From Cudoniella acicularis (Eukaryota > Ascomycota > Leotiomycetes > Helotiales > Helotiaceae), in assembly GCA_013054445.1 (NCBI GenBank), contig JAAMPI010000708.1, positions 1 through 27,682 on the forward strand: 27,682 nucleotides of DNA, in the 5' to 3' direction. A program made the translations under genes and the position numbers. The notes below the pieces were generated by a model. The model saw only the letters and a program-made list of their open reading frames with translations. It made no database searches and had not been told where the DNA came from. The stretch's first letter is position 1. The number at the start of each line of letters is the position of its first letter. This document shows positions 9,355 to 20,241 of the stretch, piece after piece.

Positions 9355-11378
9355 ATGCCTAGTTTCAACCCCTTTGGAAATGTCACTGGCAAGACCAGTG
9401 CGACTTTGTTCGAGATTCGGTAAACTTCTATACATCGACTTCCAAAGCGATGGCCTAACAAATTTCAGGCTCGAAAATGATATCATTGTCCTCCGCGGGG
9501 CAGAAAGCGAGGCTTCGAGTCAGATGTTGAAAGGCGTGGTTGTTTTGTGTCTTCCAGCTGCTTTGAAAGTCGAAGATGTGCACCTGCGAATGACGGGACA
9601 ATTAAAAATTGGGTAAGCTTAGAACCTTTCTGCGAGTTGAACAGCAGAGTACTAACATTTTACTCCGCAGATGGAACGACCAGCGTATTACCGCGACGGG
9701 AGTCTCGAGCAATCGAGTTGATAAAACTACCGAAATATTCAATCACAGATGGGCACCGTTCGTGGGTCCTGGCTCCTCCTCCCGTGGTACACTCCTCCCT
9801 GCTGGAAACTACGAATGGCCATTCGAATTGGTTATACCGGGTTCTATGCCCGAAAGTGTAGAGGGATTGCCCGACAGTCACATTGTATACAAGCTGAAAG
9901 CAACTGTTGCAAGAGGAAAGTTAGCATATGACTTACACGCCTGGAAACCGGTTCGTGTGGTCCGTACGTTGGACCCAGCTGCACTAGAATTGGCTCATGC
10001 CATGACCGTTGAAAATGTGTGGCCAAATAAGATCGAGTATCAGCTGGTGATTCCTCAGAAAGCTATTATTTTTGGCACAGCCATCAATATCGAAATGAGA
10101 TTCACATCGCTACTCAAAGGGCTAAGAATAGGCACAATCAGATGCCAGTTGGTCGAGAGCCACGAGTTTACACTTCCAGGCGCAACTGCGCATTCGGAGA
10201 GATGCTATAAACACCATCGGGATGTTGATACGTGGACTTTTGAGCTGAAGGATGAAAATTATCACGACATGCTAGATGATAATGGCCAGGATGGGTACAC
10301 ATTGAAAGAGATGATGCCGTTACCGAAAAGATTGAGTCGATGTTTACAAGACGTTGATGTCCATGGCATTAAAATCCGACACAAGGTGAAATTTAATATT
10401 GCCTTGCACAATCCAGACGGGCACATTTCCGAAGTAAGTTTATTGATAACAATGCGGTTCAACATAAACTAATCAGGCTAGCTCCGGGCTACACTACCAG
10501 TAACAATTTTTATTTCTCCTAATATGCCTCTGACTGCAGATGGGTGTCTTGTGGATCAAACGCCGATGAGTACTCAGTCTACAAATATAGTACAGCACGC
10601 TCCTCCTCTCTACGGAGAGCACGTCCTAGACCAGCTTTACGCAGATATGGACCAGACGGGTTATATGACTCCTGCACCTCAGTCCGGAATGAACACCCCG
10701 TTTTATGCCCAATCGAGGACTGGCTCGTCTGAAAATCTTTCCTCTATGGATGGAGCGGTTCATCCGGCCGGTGCAGTGCCTCCAGCAGCCTTGTCCTCCA
10801 GACTTCAAAATCTAAATGCTGGATCACGCAATAGCAGTTTCTTGAGGCGGCATCCTGGCTCGGGCTCAGGGACAAATACCCCACACTCACAACCTCACCA
10901 CGATGGAGAACCGGGGTATTTCGGATCCCACAGTCACGCCCAGAGCCATTCAGGACAGACAAGCAACCCATTGTCACGCCGGACCAGCGAGGAGGAGGAA
11001 CATCGTCTCACCGCATCCAATATGACCAGTGGTCAGCATACACCGGAGCATATCGATTTTTCGGAGCTTGGGGATTTAACTAAAGTACCATCGTATTCAA
11101 CTGCCGTTAAAACGCCAGTGAGAGGTATGAGCTATAATGATGCTCTACCCAACTACGATGCTGCTATTTCGGCACCACCTAGTCCTGAACGTAGATTCAC
11201 TCGTCCTCATACTAACGGAAATGAAAGTCCAGGAAGTGATGGCACAGTTAACGCTACGGCGAGAAATCCGATGTCGAGCTTGGGATTCACCCCTATACAT
11301 CCTCCCCCACTTGTACATACAGGTGATACTGATGAAAGAAGAAGACTGCATATTTTGCAGAGCAGAGATAGGCATTGA
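9355..11378 (+). CDS. creD: CreD-like arrestin-related trafficking adaptor
   Basis: Alpha-arrestin that recruits a HECT ubiquitin ligase (HulA/Rsp5 type) to membrane transporters; Aspergillus CreD is linked to carbon catabolite repression. My exons are 9355-9419, 9469-9612, 9671-10433 and 10482-11378, giving 622 residues, normal for the family. The arrestin N domain (FRLEN/VLRGA, YEWPFELVIPG) and C domain (VENVWPNKIEYQLVIP, LRATLPVTIFISP) are followed by a long low-complexity tail. The tail has a canonical PPxY motif APPLY at about 365-368 and a degenerate one, VPSY, at about 526-529, then the CreD hallmark SYNDALPNYDAAISAPPSP. The third intron must end at 10481 (gctag); the nearer cag at 10476 would give an early stop. 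It converges with atp12, 395 bp downstream. The four exons are intact and in frame. Confidence 0.92.
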
Positions 11379-11773
11379 AGAATTGGAAGATTTGAATATA
11401 GATGGGTTATGCATTACGGCTAGGCGTTTTGGGATAGAGTTCATGTGGCATTAGGAGGGCGGCTCTTTGAAGACATGGCGTCTCTGGAAGGCGAGTTTGA
11501 CATTTATCGCCGCTCTCGAAATACCAAGTTGACTATAATTGATAATGCCAAGAGTTTCAATAAGTAAATACCGTCTCAATTCCTCGGATTACTCGTTGGG
11601 TCTTCAGTTTCAACGCTCGACCGTAGTCTATGGACTGATGTATTTACCTCCGGAGTATACTTATTATTCGGTGAACGAAGTCACGCAAGGAATAAACACT
11701 GTGTCACACCTAACATAGAGCACTTGAAAAGTAGAATATACATATTGTAACACATATCTCGCTTATATACGTC
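11379..11773. other. convergent intergenic region
   Basis: Holds the 3' untranslated ends of the arrestin gene (plus) and atp12 (minus). AT-rich with several AATAAA-like words (for example aataaa near 11691). No further gene seen. Confidence 0.5.
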
Positions 11774-12951
11774 TCAAGGTTTTTCGCCAGAGACTAACAG
11801 AATTACACTTCCCAATTGTCTTCGTACATCTTCTTTATCCACATCGTGAGTATCCTCCACCTCACCCCACATTCCTGTTTGCCAATCAACCTCTAAGCTT
11901 GCGGCTTTTGCAGCTTCCTCAACGTCAAACTTCTTTTCTGCCGTATCATCCCGCAGGTGTGCCAGCTCCGTACTCCATTCAACTAATAATCTTACAGCAC
12001 CTAGCAGCCCCTTTCCTGCCAACACACCTCTTTCCAGTCCGGCAAGCTCGAAAGCTGGAAGGCCACTGACCCAACCTCTGATAACATCTTTCGTCATCTG
12101 AGGCTGACTTCTCGGGAAAATGCTGTTCGAATCCAGGACTGGCACGATTTCAATACCAGGCCATACCCTCTGGGTCAAAAATGATATAATAGGCTGCGCT
12201 GTCCTCTTCTGTATAGATCTCAGACTTTCTGTTCGTTCAACATGCACCTCATACCCTGGTGGATCTGCCTCTGCTTCGGGGGCCCAGCAGAGTAAGGAGT
12301 CGGTGTCTAGATACCGCATCACAGTCTTCACAATATTTTCTCGAATCGGTCCGCCACCCGCCGCATCCTCATCAGCAATGTCGAGAGCGCGAGACACCAA
12401 AGAGGTGAGGGGAATAAGATGGTGCATTAAAGCTTGCTGTGCAGAGACCAGGAGGTCCCATTCGAGAGCTATAGCAGAGGCAAGATGTGGTTTGTGATGG
12501 GGGACAACGAGCACTTCTTTCGTCGGCCGGCGAACAGGTCGTTTGTCGAGGTGAATTTGCAGCCCCTCTGTTCCCAGCATGTTAGCTAAATTGCTTGGGC
12601 CCAATGGAACGAAACCGTACCGTCCGAATGTTTAACATGTACTTCCTTCCAAAACCTCTTCATCTTCGCGGTCCCTCCCCCCTTCCCGCTTGCCACGTTT
12701 CTCAAATCCTGCCCCCTTTTCAACAATTCAGCTTGCTTCCGCCGGCGCGAAACCCGAGAGTCGACATGGTCGGCACTGGGGACTGGAGCAGTGGGTGGTG
12801 GACCGGATGCAGTGATGGGTGCTACAGTTGCGGGATTCGGTGGCGAGGTGTGAAGGTTGCGCTGGATATAGAACTGTGGTCTGAGGGTGCGAGTGCAGGG
12901 TCCGAAGGCTTTTGCACCGTTCAAGAAGGTGGTTTGGGATGAGGGTTTCAT
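11774..12951 (-). CDS. atp12: mitochondrial F1-ATP synthase assembly chaperone Atp12
   Basis: Matrix chaperone that binds the alpha subunit of F1 during assembly of the catalytic hexamer. Exons on the minus strand are 12951-12621 and 12567-11774, with a 53-nt intron that splits the Glu codon between VHVKHSD and GLQIHLDKRP. The product is 374 residues. The N-terminus (MKPSSQTTFLNGAKAF, then FYIQRNLHTSPP) looks like a mitochondrial presequence. Family signatures are MKRFWKEVHVK, DKRPVRRPTKEVLVVP, KPHLASAIALEWDLL, MPLTSL-like LIPLTSLVSRALD and TDSLLCWAPEAEADPP. An in-frame ATG at 13089 would add 46 residues that do not look like a presequence, so I chose 12951. No defects seen. Confidence 0.93.
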
Positions 12952-13715
12952 TGTGATAGCTTTGGCGTTGATGTTGTACAAAAATACGCTTCGAATTCGA
13001 GATGTTTTCGACACTTCGGCGACTTTAGGCCGAGGCTGATCCGTGCACGACTTTATTAATTCTCCGAGCATCAGCTTCTTCGAGTTCACCTCCTACTCGG
13101 CTAGACTTTTGCTGAGGGCCGTACGCCGTATTCAACCTTTCTAGGTAGTGTTAAGAATACATCACAGGAGCAAAATCACTCACCTCTATTCGGCGAAATA
13201 TTACAAAAGGATGCTTATTAATACGAAAAGATATTAATTAATACAATATTTGTGGGTCGCTATCCTACTGTGAGTACCTCAACGTCCAGACAAGAAGATG
13301 ATGTCGGTTGAGAATGTGGCGAAGCATCAGATCCAAGAGTTGAAGGAGTATGAGTTGATTGACAGAAGGTATGAAAGAAATCTTTGCCATGGCCAGAGCG
13401 ATGATCCACCTGAAAGTGTATAAATTGTCGTCTGATTGGTCCATTCAGCACTTGGCCCGGGCTTCACGTATTCATATTCGAGTGAAAGGTGAACGCCAAA
13501 AAACGTATACAAACTAAGGACCCAGAGTGGAAATCGCAAAGATAAGTGTACGAGTCTATAATCTATTTTTGAATAGTAGCCAATGAGAAATAGCAACATT
13601 TTCTACCTGTCATGCTACTTAAACCGAAGAACACTCCACAGTTTTTCAATCATTATTCTTGCTTCGTTTCATCATAAACCCTCTCACTCACGCCGTCCTT
13701 ATGATCTCTTGAAAT
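12952..13715. other. divergent promoter region between atp12 and the carboxypeptidase locus
   Basis: No gene recognised. It contains an AT-rich core around 13185-13250 and two CCAAT-type words, attgg near 13436 (reverse) and gccaatg near 13578 (forward). Small frames on both strands show no domain. Confidence 0.4.
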
Positions 13716-14996
13716 ATGTTGTTTTCATCTCTTTGCGCGGTTTCCATATTGCCATTTATGGTCTCATCCCAGTTCCCCCCGGAACCAGTAGGAGTCAATA
13801 TTCTCAAGTCGAAGTTTTACGAGAATGTTACCATTTCCTATAAGGAGGCGAGTTTTATCAAATACAGTACATCTGCCGCATTTCTGAGTTATCTACAGAC
13901 TTTCATATGCGAGACCACTCCAGACGTCCGGTCCTACAGCGGATATGTTCACCTTCCCCCTGATACCTTGGTATCTCGGGAATATCCCATCAACATGTTT
14001 TTCTGGTTCTTTGAGTCTCGAGTAAATCCTCAAGACGCGCCACTAGCTATTTGGTTGAACGGCGGTCCAGGAGCATCCTCAACCACAGACACCTTGGGAG
14101 AAAACGGACCATGTATCGTCTTGGGAGATTCAAATTCTACTCAACTGAACCCTTGGTCTTGGAACAACAAAGTCAATATGCTCTACATTGATCAGCCTGT
14201 TCAGGTGGGATTCTCTTACGATACGCTTGCCAATGGCACTTTTAACATCTTATCGACATCTCTTCGGCCCGTCATTTCCGACTTCTCTGTTTCTAGTATT
14301 CCAGAACAGAATGACACTTTGTTTGTGGGAACTTTCCCATCTTTGAATTCAAGTAACGTTGTATATTCTACTGGCAATGCCGTACCAGCTGTTTGGAGCT
14401 TTCTTCAAACGTGGCTATGCGAGTAAGTCCCCTCCTCCCGAGCATTTCACATAATTGACTAAAGGAAACCCAGCTTTCTAATGTACAAATCACCCAAAAA
14501 TAAACTCAGCATATGGCCCGAGTCGTACAGAGGTCACTGGGGGCCCGGACTTACCGGCTTTATCCAGTAGCAAAATGACAAAATCAGCAATGGATCTCTC
14601 AAGGGCGCCATGGCCATCGAGATCGATACAGTTGGGATCCAAAACGGTGGGACTGACTTCCTGGTCACGGTTACTTCGTATCCCCACATGGCATACAATA
14701 ACACTTACAGTTTCCAAGCAATTTCGAGCAGTGATTACGAATCTGCTATGAAAAACCTCACAGCATGTACGGCTCTTGTTCGAGAATGTCAAGGGCTTGC
14801 TGCAATATATGACCCGAATAACTGCGGAACCAACGCTGTACAAGTACAAAATCGGCTTTTTGAATCAACACTGGGTTCAGGCTACTCTTGGTGTCCCGCT
14901 AAACTTCACCTACCAGAATATGGTGGTATATAATCGTAAGTCCAGAGGCCCTTTTCTAAAATAACATCTTGCGACCCCCAACTCGTTCTAAGTAAA

Positions 14997-15160
14997 GGTG
15001 CAAGGCACTTCCTGTCTTTTTTTTACACTTTTCCCGAGCCTTTGGAGAAGAGATATCCACAGTACGTGAATCATTGATATAACCTTGCTGTTATTGTCTC
15101 TGCTCTTGTGAGTTATTATTGACCACTTATTTTCGTCTGGCCTCGTAAAACCGTCCCAAA
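14997..15160 (+). repeat. tandem duplication copy 1 inside the carboxypeptidase pseudogene
   Basis: Begins ggtgcaaggcac and includes agaagagatatccacagtac and gtgaatcattg. It is repeated 168 bases downstream with scattered substitutions. It lies in the former intron region of the pseudogene and is non-coding in both copies. Confidence 0.85.
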
Positions 15161-15164
15161 TAAT

Positions 15165-15312
15165 GGTGCAAGGCACTCCCTGTCTTTTCCCTACAATTCC
15201 TCCGAGCCTTTCGAGAAGAGATATCCACAGTACGTGAATCATTGGCATCTCTGCTCGTGTGAGTCATTATTGAACATTTATTTTTATTTGGTCTCGTCAG
15301 GCCATCACCAAA
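15165..15312 (+). repeat. tandem duplication copy 2 inside the carboxypeptidase pseudogene
   Basis: Second copy of the unit at 14997, sharing ggtgcaaggcac and the block gagaagagatatccacagta. It lacks about 23 bases (the ataaccttgctg section of copy 1) and carries many point differences, so the duplication is not very recent. Confidence 0.85.
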
Positions 15313-16239
15313 GGTTTCAATTGTTCTTCTGGTGATCCATTCTGCTCAATATATTCGGCAAGGCCGCGCTAACAACACTCAAGAAGTTATGGTAGAGGGC
15401 GATATTATTCGCGGTGGCTTTCTTGAAATCCTGAGCTCCCTTCTAGACTGTGGGGTTCAAGCAGCTTTCATGTACGGCGATCGAGACAACATTGGCAATT
15501 GTAAGACTCTAACTTGATCTTGCTGTACACCATTAACTGTCAATAGGGATGTCAGGCGAAAAAAGCAGTTTAGCCATCAACTTAGCCATTTCTGCAGGCT
15601 TTGCAAGTGCTGGGTACGCCAATATCAGCACAAATGCAACATACAGCGGAAGGGTTGTTCGCCAACACGGCGGTCTCTCTTTCTCCAGAGTTTTCGAGGC
15701 TGCCCGTGGCGTCCCTTGCTACCAGCCCGAAACAGCATACCGAATCTTTGATCGAGCAATTTTCCATAAAGATATCGCTACAGGTCAAACTTCTGTTGCT
15801 ATAGATGGTAATTATTCAAGTTCTGGACTAGTATCAAGTTTTCAAATAAAGAATGTGATGCCAGCGGATCCGGAGAAGGAGTGTTATACTTATATGGCTT
15901 TGACGACTTGTACAGTGGAGCAAATGTTGAAGTTGGCGGCTGGGTTAGCAGTAGTAAAGGATTGGGTTGTCGTTGGGTATGTTCAGGGGAATATGACAGT
16001 GCTGTATTGACGAAAAGAAAAGGATGAGTTGAGGAGAAAGAGATATTCCACACCAAGCCTCAAGAAAAAGAGCACGGAGGTCTAGATAAAGGATAAGTAA
16101 TAGAAAATACATCATAGTTGATGCTATATCGCCCTGATCAGCCTTCTATGACCGGCCCCGCTTGAATTTCTCTGCGCATTCAAGGAAGCATGGTGATATC
16201 ATTGAGCCCCGTAAACGCCGTTAGAACCCATAGATGCTT

Positions 16240-17418
16240 TTACTCGCCAGGTGCCGGTGTTCCCACTCTGCTGCTGGGAGTGTCCACTCCGTTGACTCTG
16301 CGCTTTTTCTTCCTCTTTCGAGGGACAACGGCAGGCTTTGCCCCGTAATCACCCAGAGCAAGATGCGTGGAGCAAGTGAGGCAGATCGCTCCCTCGGGTG
16401 GTGAGCAGAAAACTATTATAATTGTTAGCACTGAGCCCTTTCACAATGAGAACGCCAAAATAGAACTCACTGCTCAAGCATATACTGCACACAAATCCAA
16501 TATCCACTACCTTCCTGTGGCAGAAGCAAGCAGCTCTAAAATCAACTACTTCTTGCGTCGGAGCAACCAAATGTTTTCTGCTAGTCTGGTCTGGCAAAAA
16601 CGCCATCATGAGGTATTGCAATAAGCCCTGGGGACTTCGTAATTGCATATAAATGCCCTTTGTGGTATCTGAGGCTTGCTGCAGAAACACCGTATCGCCG
16701 GCCAGTTTCAATATATCAATTGGTATCCGTAACCTTTGTGCTGCGAATGTAGTATTCATTATGGGAATATATTGATGGGCTAAATCACCGGACACAGAAA
16801 CAACCAAGATTCGACTTTGTAGACCATTGGTATTTTCAGAATTCTCGAGCGAAGTCGAGGTAGGCTTCGAGCTCGTATCTATATCTGAGAATGTAATCGT
16901 TGCCTTGTTGATGTACGATAGAGCAAGGGTAAGAGCGCCAGCCATTTGGGTGGTATTTGTGGTAGAGATGTCATTTTCTGTTGTAGTCGATATCAAATCT
17001 CGGAGCGAGGCCAACAAGCTCTCCTCGATGAGGGCAAAGGGTCTGTATTTGTTCGCATCGTCGAGATTGAGTGGTCGGTCCTCGGTCATTTCGACATCTT
17101 CTGAGGCGGTGGGTGGTCGAGGATAGAGCCAGACTGCACGATGGCAATGGCTTGCTACCACGGCAACCTGATTTGCATTGTTAACGGCGAGATGCGCGTT
17201 TATGAAGACGAGGATGTTCGCAATGGCTTTCGAGAGGGGGAGAGTTGGGGCAAGAAGCGCCCAGGCGTGGGGATTTGTGTCGAGGACGATGACGAGGAGC
17301 GATGGCGCAGGGCCTGAAGATGAATTAGCAACGAGACATTCAAGCTTCCTACGGCGCAGTGAATCCCAATACCTTCAACAGCAGCCTCGTAATGATCTGT
17401 GCCATCTATTGCGTTCAT
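16240..17418 (-). CDS. tfb4: TFIIH core subunit Tfb4 (p34)
   Basis: Subunit of the TFIIH core, used in RNA polymerase II initiation and nucleotide excision repair in the nucleus; it pairs with Ssl1/p44. Exons on the minus strand are 17418-17373, 17313-16471 and 16412-16240, giving 353 residues. The N-terminal von Willebrand A-like fold begins PAPSLLVIVLDTNPHAW and continues VAVVASHCHRAVWLYP, MAGALTLALSYIN, RILVVSVSGD and QRLRIPIDILKL. The C-terminal zinc module (CFCHRK, CSICLSIFC, CLTC) forms only when the 58-nt intron 16413-16470 is removed. A basic RKRKKKRR tail follows. Conserved start MNAIDGTDHYEAA. Divergent from CRO1 across about 400 bp. Intact. Confidence 0.94.
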
Positions 17419-17815
17419 GTTGAGGCGGGTCGAGGCATGTCAGCCTGGCTGTGACGCACTGTGGAATGATTATGAGGCGACAAGGACGGAGCTTTCATTA
17501 CAGGAGGTCGGGGGGAAATTCAGCTATTAAGCATTTCTATTCCACGCGACCACGGCCGTCTCTTTCCCGTTCGTTGCAAGGAGAAATCTCTTGTACATAT
17601 GCATGTCACGCAACAGTTACCCGGGGAAAGTGCTCGACAAAATCGCCCTCGTCGCGAGTTCCTCAATCCATCCCTGTCCTTGCTTCACGCGTTCCCGTGA
17701 CCTCAGCCCTACAGCTATCGTACAGTGCTTCAACCCCAACACTCCTTCAACCAGACCTCCTTTTCTTCGCGGGTGCTTCATCCTCCCTTCCATCCAGAAC
17801 CAGAGCTCGTTAGCC
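17419..17815. promoter_or_regulatory. shared divergent promoter between tfb4 and CRO1
   Basis: A 397-bp gap between two divergent start codons, so both promoters must lie here. The CRO1 side is C/T-rich. An upstream in-frame ATG at 17591 would extend CRO1 by 75 residues rich in Ser and Pro, with no resemblance to the family; it is more likely leader sequence. Confidence 0.55.
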
Positions 17816-19220
17816 ATGGCTTCTCCTCCGGAAGCTGGATTCGATCCTGCGGTGTTGGCCTCTTCCTCTTCAGGGCTGCCCCCGGACCAGACCAAAAACG
17901 TCTCATTAGAGGATCAGACGTTGCTCCTCCTGGCTGGACTAATGGAAGCTGGACAGGAGGACGAACACACCTGCAAGCAACTGAGTGCCCTGACCAAGAT
18001 CCTCAACGATGAAGCGTCCGAAGAGGCCAGATCGAAAGAGCCACACCGGCCATTGTGCCAGTTGATTGACGCCGACTCGGTGGAAACCATTCTCGGCTTT
18101 CTTGACATGCGGCAAGCACTAACCGTTCGTGGCTTTGCAACATTAACTACTTCGGCCTATCTCAAGGCGGCCGGCGACAAGGGAGTTGAGTATCTTTCCC
18201 AGTTCTTCTATTCACGAGTACGCAAGGCGACTTACGACGATTTCATTCTTGCCTTCTCCGTCGCGGCCTCGATATTTCCAGTTGTTCCAGACATCACAGC
18301 AGAGCTCTTTCTCAGCGAGGGATTTGTTCCAAGCCTCGGGTCTTTGATGAAGAGAAAATGGAAAAGCAAGAAGGTTGAGCAGGCTGCATTGGAGATGCTG
18401 AATGCAGCTTGCATGAATACTCCTTGCCGCGAAGCTGTGAAGAAGTACTGCACTGAATGGTTGGAGGAAATTGTCAACTTTGTTCCTCCTACACATGCAG
18501 ATGTCTCCTCGCCGGAAATACATCCCGTCGTAGATGATGGCTCTATACAGCAACGTACTCATTCCGAGCCAGTTAGGAATTTAGCGGCGGTTGTTCTAGC
18601 CAAGCTGCAGGTAGGTGCTCCATACGCCTTCCTCTTTCCATGCCCCACTGCACTTTGCTTGGTGAGTAGTCTGACTGACTTCAGGACTAAAGGCTGTGTC
18701 TTCTCCACCGAATCCGGGTGAGGAAGAGCGAATACAGCCGGCCACAACAAGCATGGAGGAGCTCTCTAATATGTTCAAAAACATGCTCTCTTCAAAGGGA
18801 TCCCAACAAAGTTCAATAGAAGGCTTAGCATATGCATCCTTACAGCCAAAAGTCAAGGAGAAATTGGCGACTGATCCCACATTCTTAAAAAACCTTATCA
18901 ATGCTTTGAACGATGCACCTGCTAAATCGCCAGCCACATATGGAGCTCTTAGCATTTTGGTCAATTTAACAAGCTATATGCCGGCCTTATCGGAGGAACA
19001 AAAACGTATTAGTCAACTCAAGGCTTATGCAAATGCCGCAAAGGATCCTACAAAGCCAAATCCATTAAGTGACGATGAGCATGTCTCAAAAAGATGCCAA
19101 GCCGTTTTCGATGCTGGTATTATTCCTGTCCTGGTAACTCACAGTCAGCACGGATCAACAGCATCTCTCGGACTGGTTGTTTCGATTGTATTTTCACTGT
19201 CAAAAAATCAAAAATCGTAA
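17816..19220 (+). pseudogene. cro1: UCS-domain myosin chaperone CRO1/She4, truncated at the 3' end
   Basis: Related to Podospora CRO1, yeast She4 and fission yeast Rng3, which fold and stabilise myosin heads for actin-based transport and cytokinesis. Exons are 17816-18610 and 18693-19220, giving 440 residues. The armadillo-like N-terminal part is well kept (LLLLAGLMEAGQEDEHTCKQ, SVETILGFLDMRQALTVRG, AYLKAAGDKGVEYLSQFFY). The second exon starts AVSSPPNPGEEERIQPATTS and continues into the start of the UCS region (ATYGALSILVNLTSY, CQAVFDAGIIPVL). After IVFSLSKNQKS the frame stops where AT-rich sequence begins. Full-length relatives, as I recall them, continue for roughly 200-300 residues that make up most of the myosin-binding UCS domain. 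No second half is present in the window. It could still be expressed as a short form, but UCS function should be lost. Confidence 0.82.
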
Positions 19221-19365
19221 ACTTTAAAAAGGTAGTTAATAAATAGTATCTTTACCTTCTAAAACTCGCGATTATTTATATCATAAATTATAATTATTCT
19301 TAGTTATTTTATAACTTTAAAGTGATCGCGACAAGTCTAGTTTTTAGAAGCTTGAAGGTGGGGTT
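19217..19365. mobile_element. AT-rich repeat-like insertion abutting the end of CRO1
   Basis: Base composition changes sharply at about 19217 to very AT-rich DNA. Parts are roughly palindromic: ccttctaaaactcgcgat near 19255 faces atcgcgacaagtctagtttttagaag near 19324, and aaaggta/tacctt flank 19230-19258. No coding capacity. It probably is a piece of a transposable element that broke CRO1; class unknown. Confidence 0.45.
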
Positions 19366-20241
19366 GTGAAGCCTGAAAATCGCTTAAAAATACCCTATAA
19401 GAACCAGACTTCTGACCTCAGGCTCGTAAGTCGTGGCCGCGGTTCTGGGGGAGCCGGAGCATCATTCCCAAAAACACGTGAAGATGATGCTTTTCTCTCA
19501 GATGCGGCTACAAGCTCTTTTCCACGACGCTCTTGGTCTTCATCCTGCAGGTTGCTCCATCGTCTGTGAAGGGACCTGCTTCCCCGGTCCGTGAAGCTTG
19601 GTCGGGTCGAATTATTCCCTGAGGCAGGTCCGACAGGCGGGAGGCCCGGCGCCCGCGCCCCCTAAAGATTAGCGATCCCTCACTGAACTTCCCTTCCCTG
19701 AAGCGCAGGCAGCAAGTAGAGCCGGGAAATCCCCTCTCAAGCCGCGCCACAAGCATTCTAATTGGCTCAAGCCGCAGCTCAGCCCCCGTTTCAAAGGTAT
19801 TTTTAGCGACAGGGGAAGGTGGGGGCGGGTTTTAGTGTCTGACGGACTGACATCTGACAGCGCTCCTTCCTTGAACTTTCAACCAACACAACATTGGAGA
19901 AAGAGAGAAGGCGCGACTGGAGTAGAACCAAATGGGGAGGCGCGACTCAGGGAGGCAGATCTGACTTGGGCTTTCCGCTCGCGATCGTGTCGCAATCTGA
20001 CAGTGATGATTTAGATGCAAGAATTGTTCTGACGGTGTCTGTAATTTTCGCCGTTGTGTGCTCTGGTGTCAGATTCCGAGTTGATTGAGAGATATTAATG
20101 AAGGTGTTTCCTGGGTGCAGTCTTGAAGGGAGCATGAGTTCCTTTTTTCTCTCGCATTTTTCTAAATTTCTTCTTGACTAGAAGTATTTCCATTGTTATT
20201 TTGAGAAGTTTTCAAATTTCGAACCAGAACTCGAAATCAAA
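19366..20241. other. gene-free stretch, then leader of the DUF1479 gene
   Basis: Positions 19430-19800 are distinctly GC-richer than the preceding tract and have no recognisable protein; in particular I find no trace of the missing CRO1 C-terminus. From about 19830 the sequence looks like promoter and leader of the gene starting at 20242. Confidence 0.4.

Larger units (their letters stand above)
13716..16010 (+). pseudogene. S10 serine carboxypeptidase, decayed (stop, frameshift/deletion, catalytic His lost)
   Basis: Derived from a secreted carboxypeptidase. The N-terminus MLFSSLCAVSILPFMVSSQ is a signal peptide, and family blocks are plain: LNGGPGASS, ENGPC, QPVQVGFSYDT, GFLNQHW and VQATLGVPLNFT (about 14850-14910), MYGDRD with the catalytic Asp (near 15480), and YQPETAYRIFDRAIF. 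Good introns remain at 14423-14473 and 15501-15546. Defects: the nucleophile motif GESYGG reads PESYRG (14517-14534, Ser kept); a TAG stop in frame at 14568-14570 follows GLTGFIQ; the frame shifts near 14836-14842, where roughly 50 residues normally present after CGTNA are missing; an expanded, duplicated stretch occupies about 14936-15330; and the catalytic His in the GHEVP-type motif is Arg (AARGVP, codon 15705-15707). It cannot make an active full-length enzyme. Confidence 0.88.

Noticed and set aside
12952..13089. 46-residue N-terminal extension of Atp12
   Set aside because: It lacks presequence character, whereas the start at 12951 gives a good mitochondrial presequence.
14997..15312. 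CRISPR-like or LTR-like direct repeats
   Set aside because: Only two long diverged copies in tandem, with no spacers, no LTR internal coding region and a eukaryotic context.
17591..17815. Upstream in-frame extension of CRO1
   Set aside because: Residues are Ser/Pro-rich and unlike the family; MASPPEAGFDPA is the more plausible start.
19366..19569. Small frame after the AT-rich tract as the lost CRO1 C-terminus
   Set aside because: The residues are basic, Gly/Ser-rich and show no UCS-like helical repeats.
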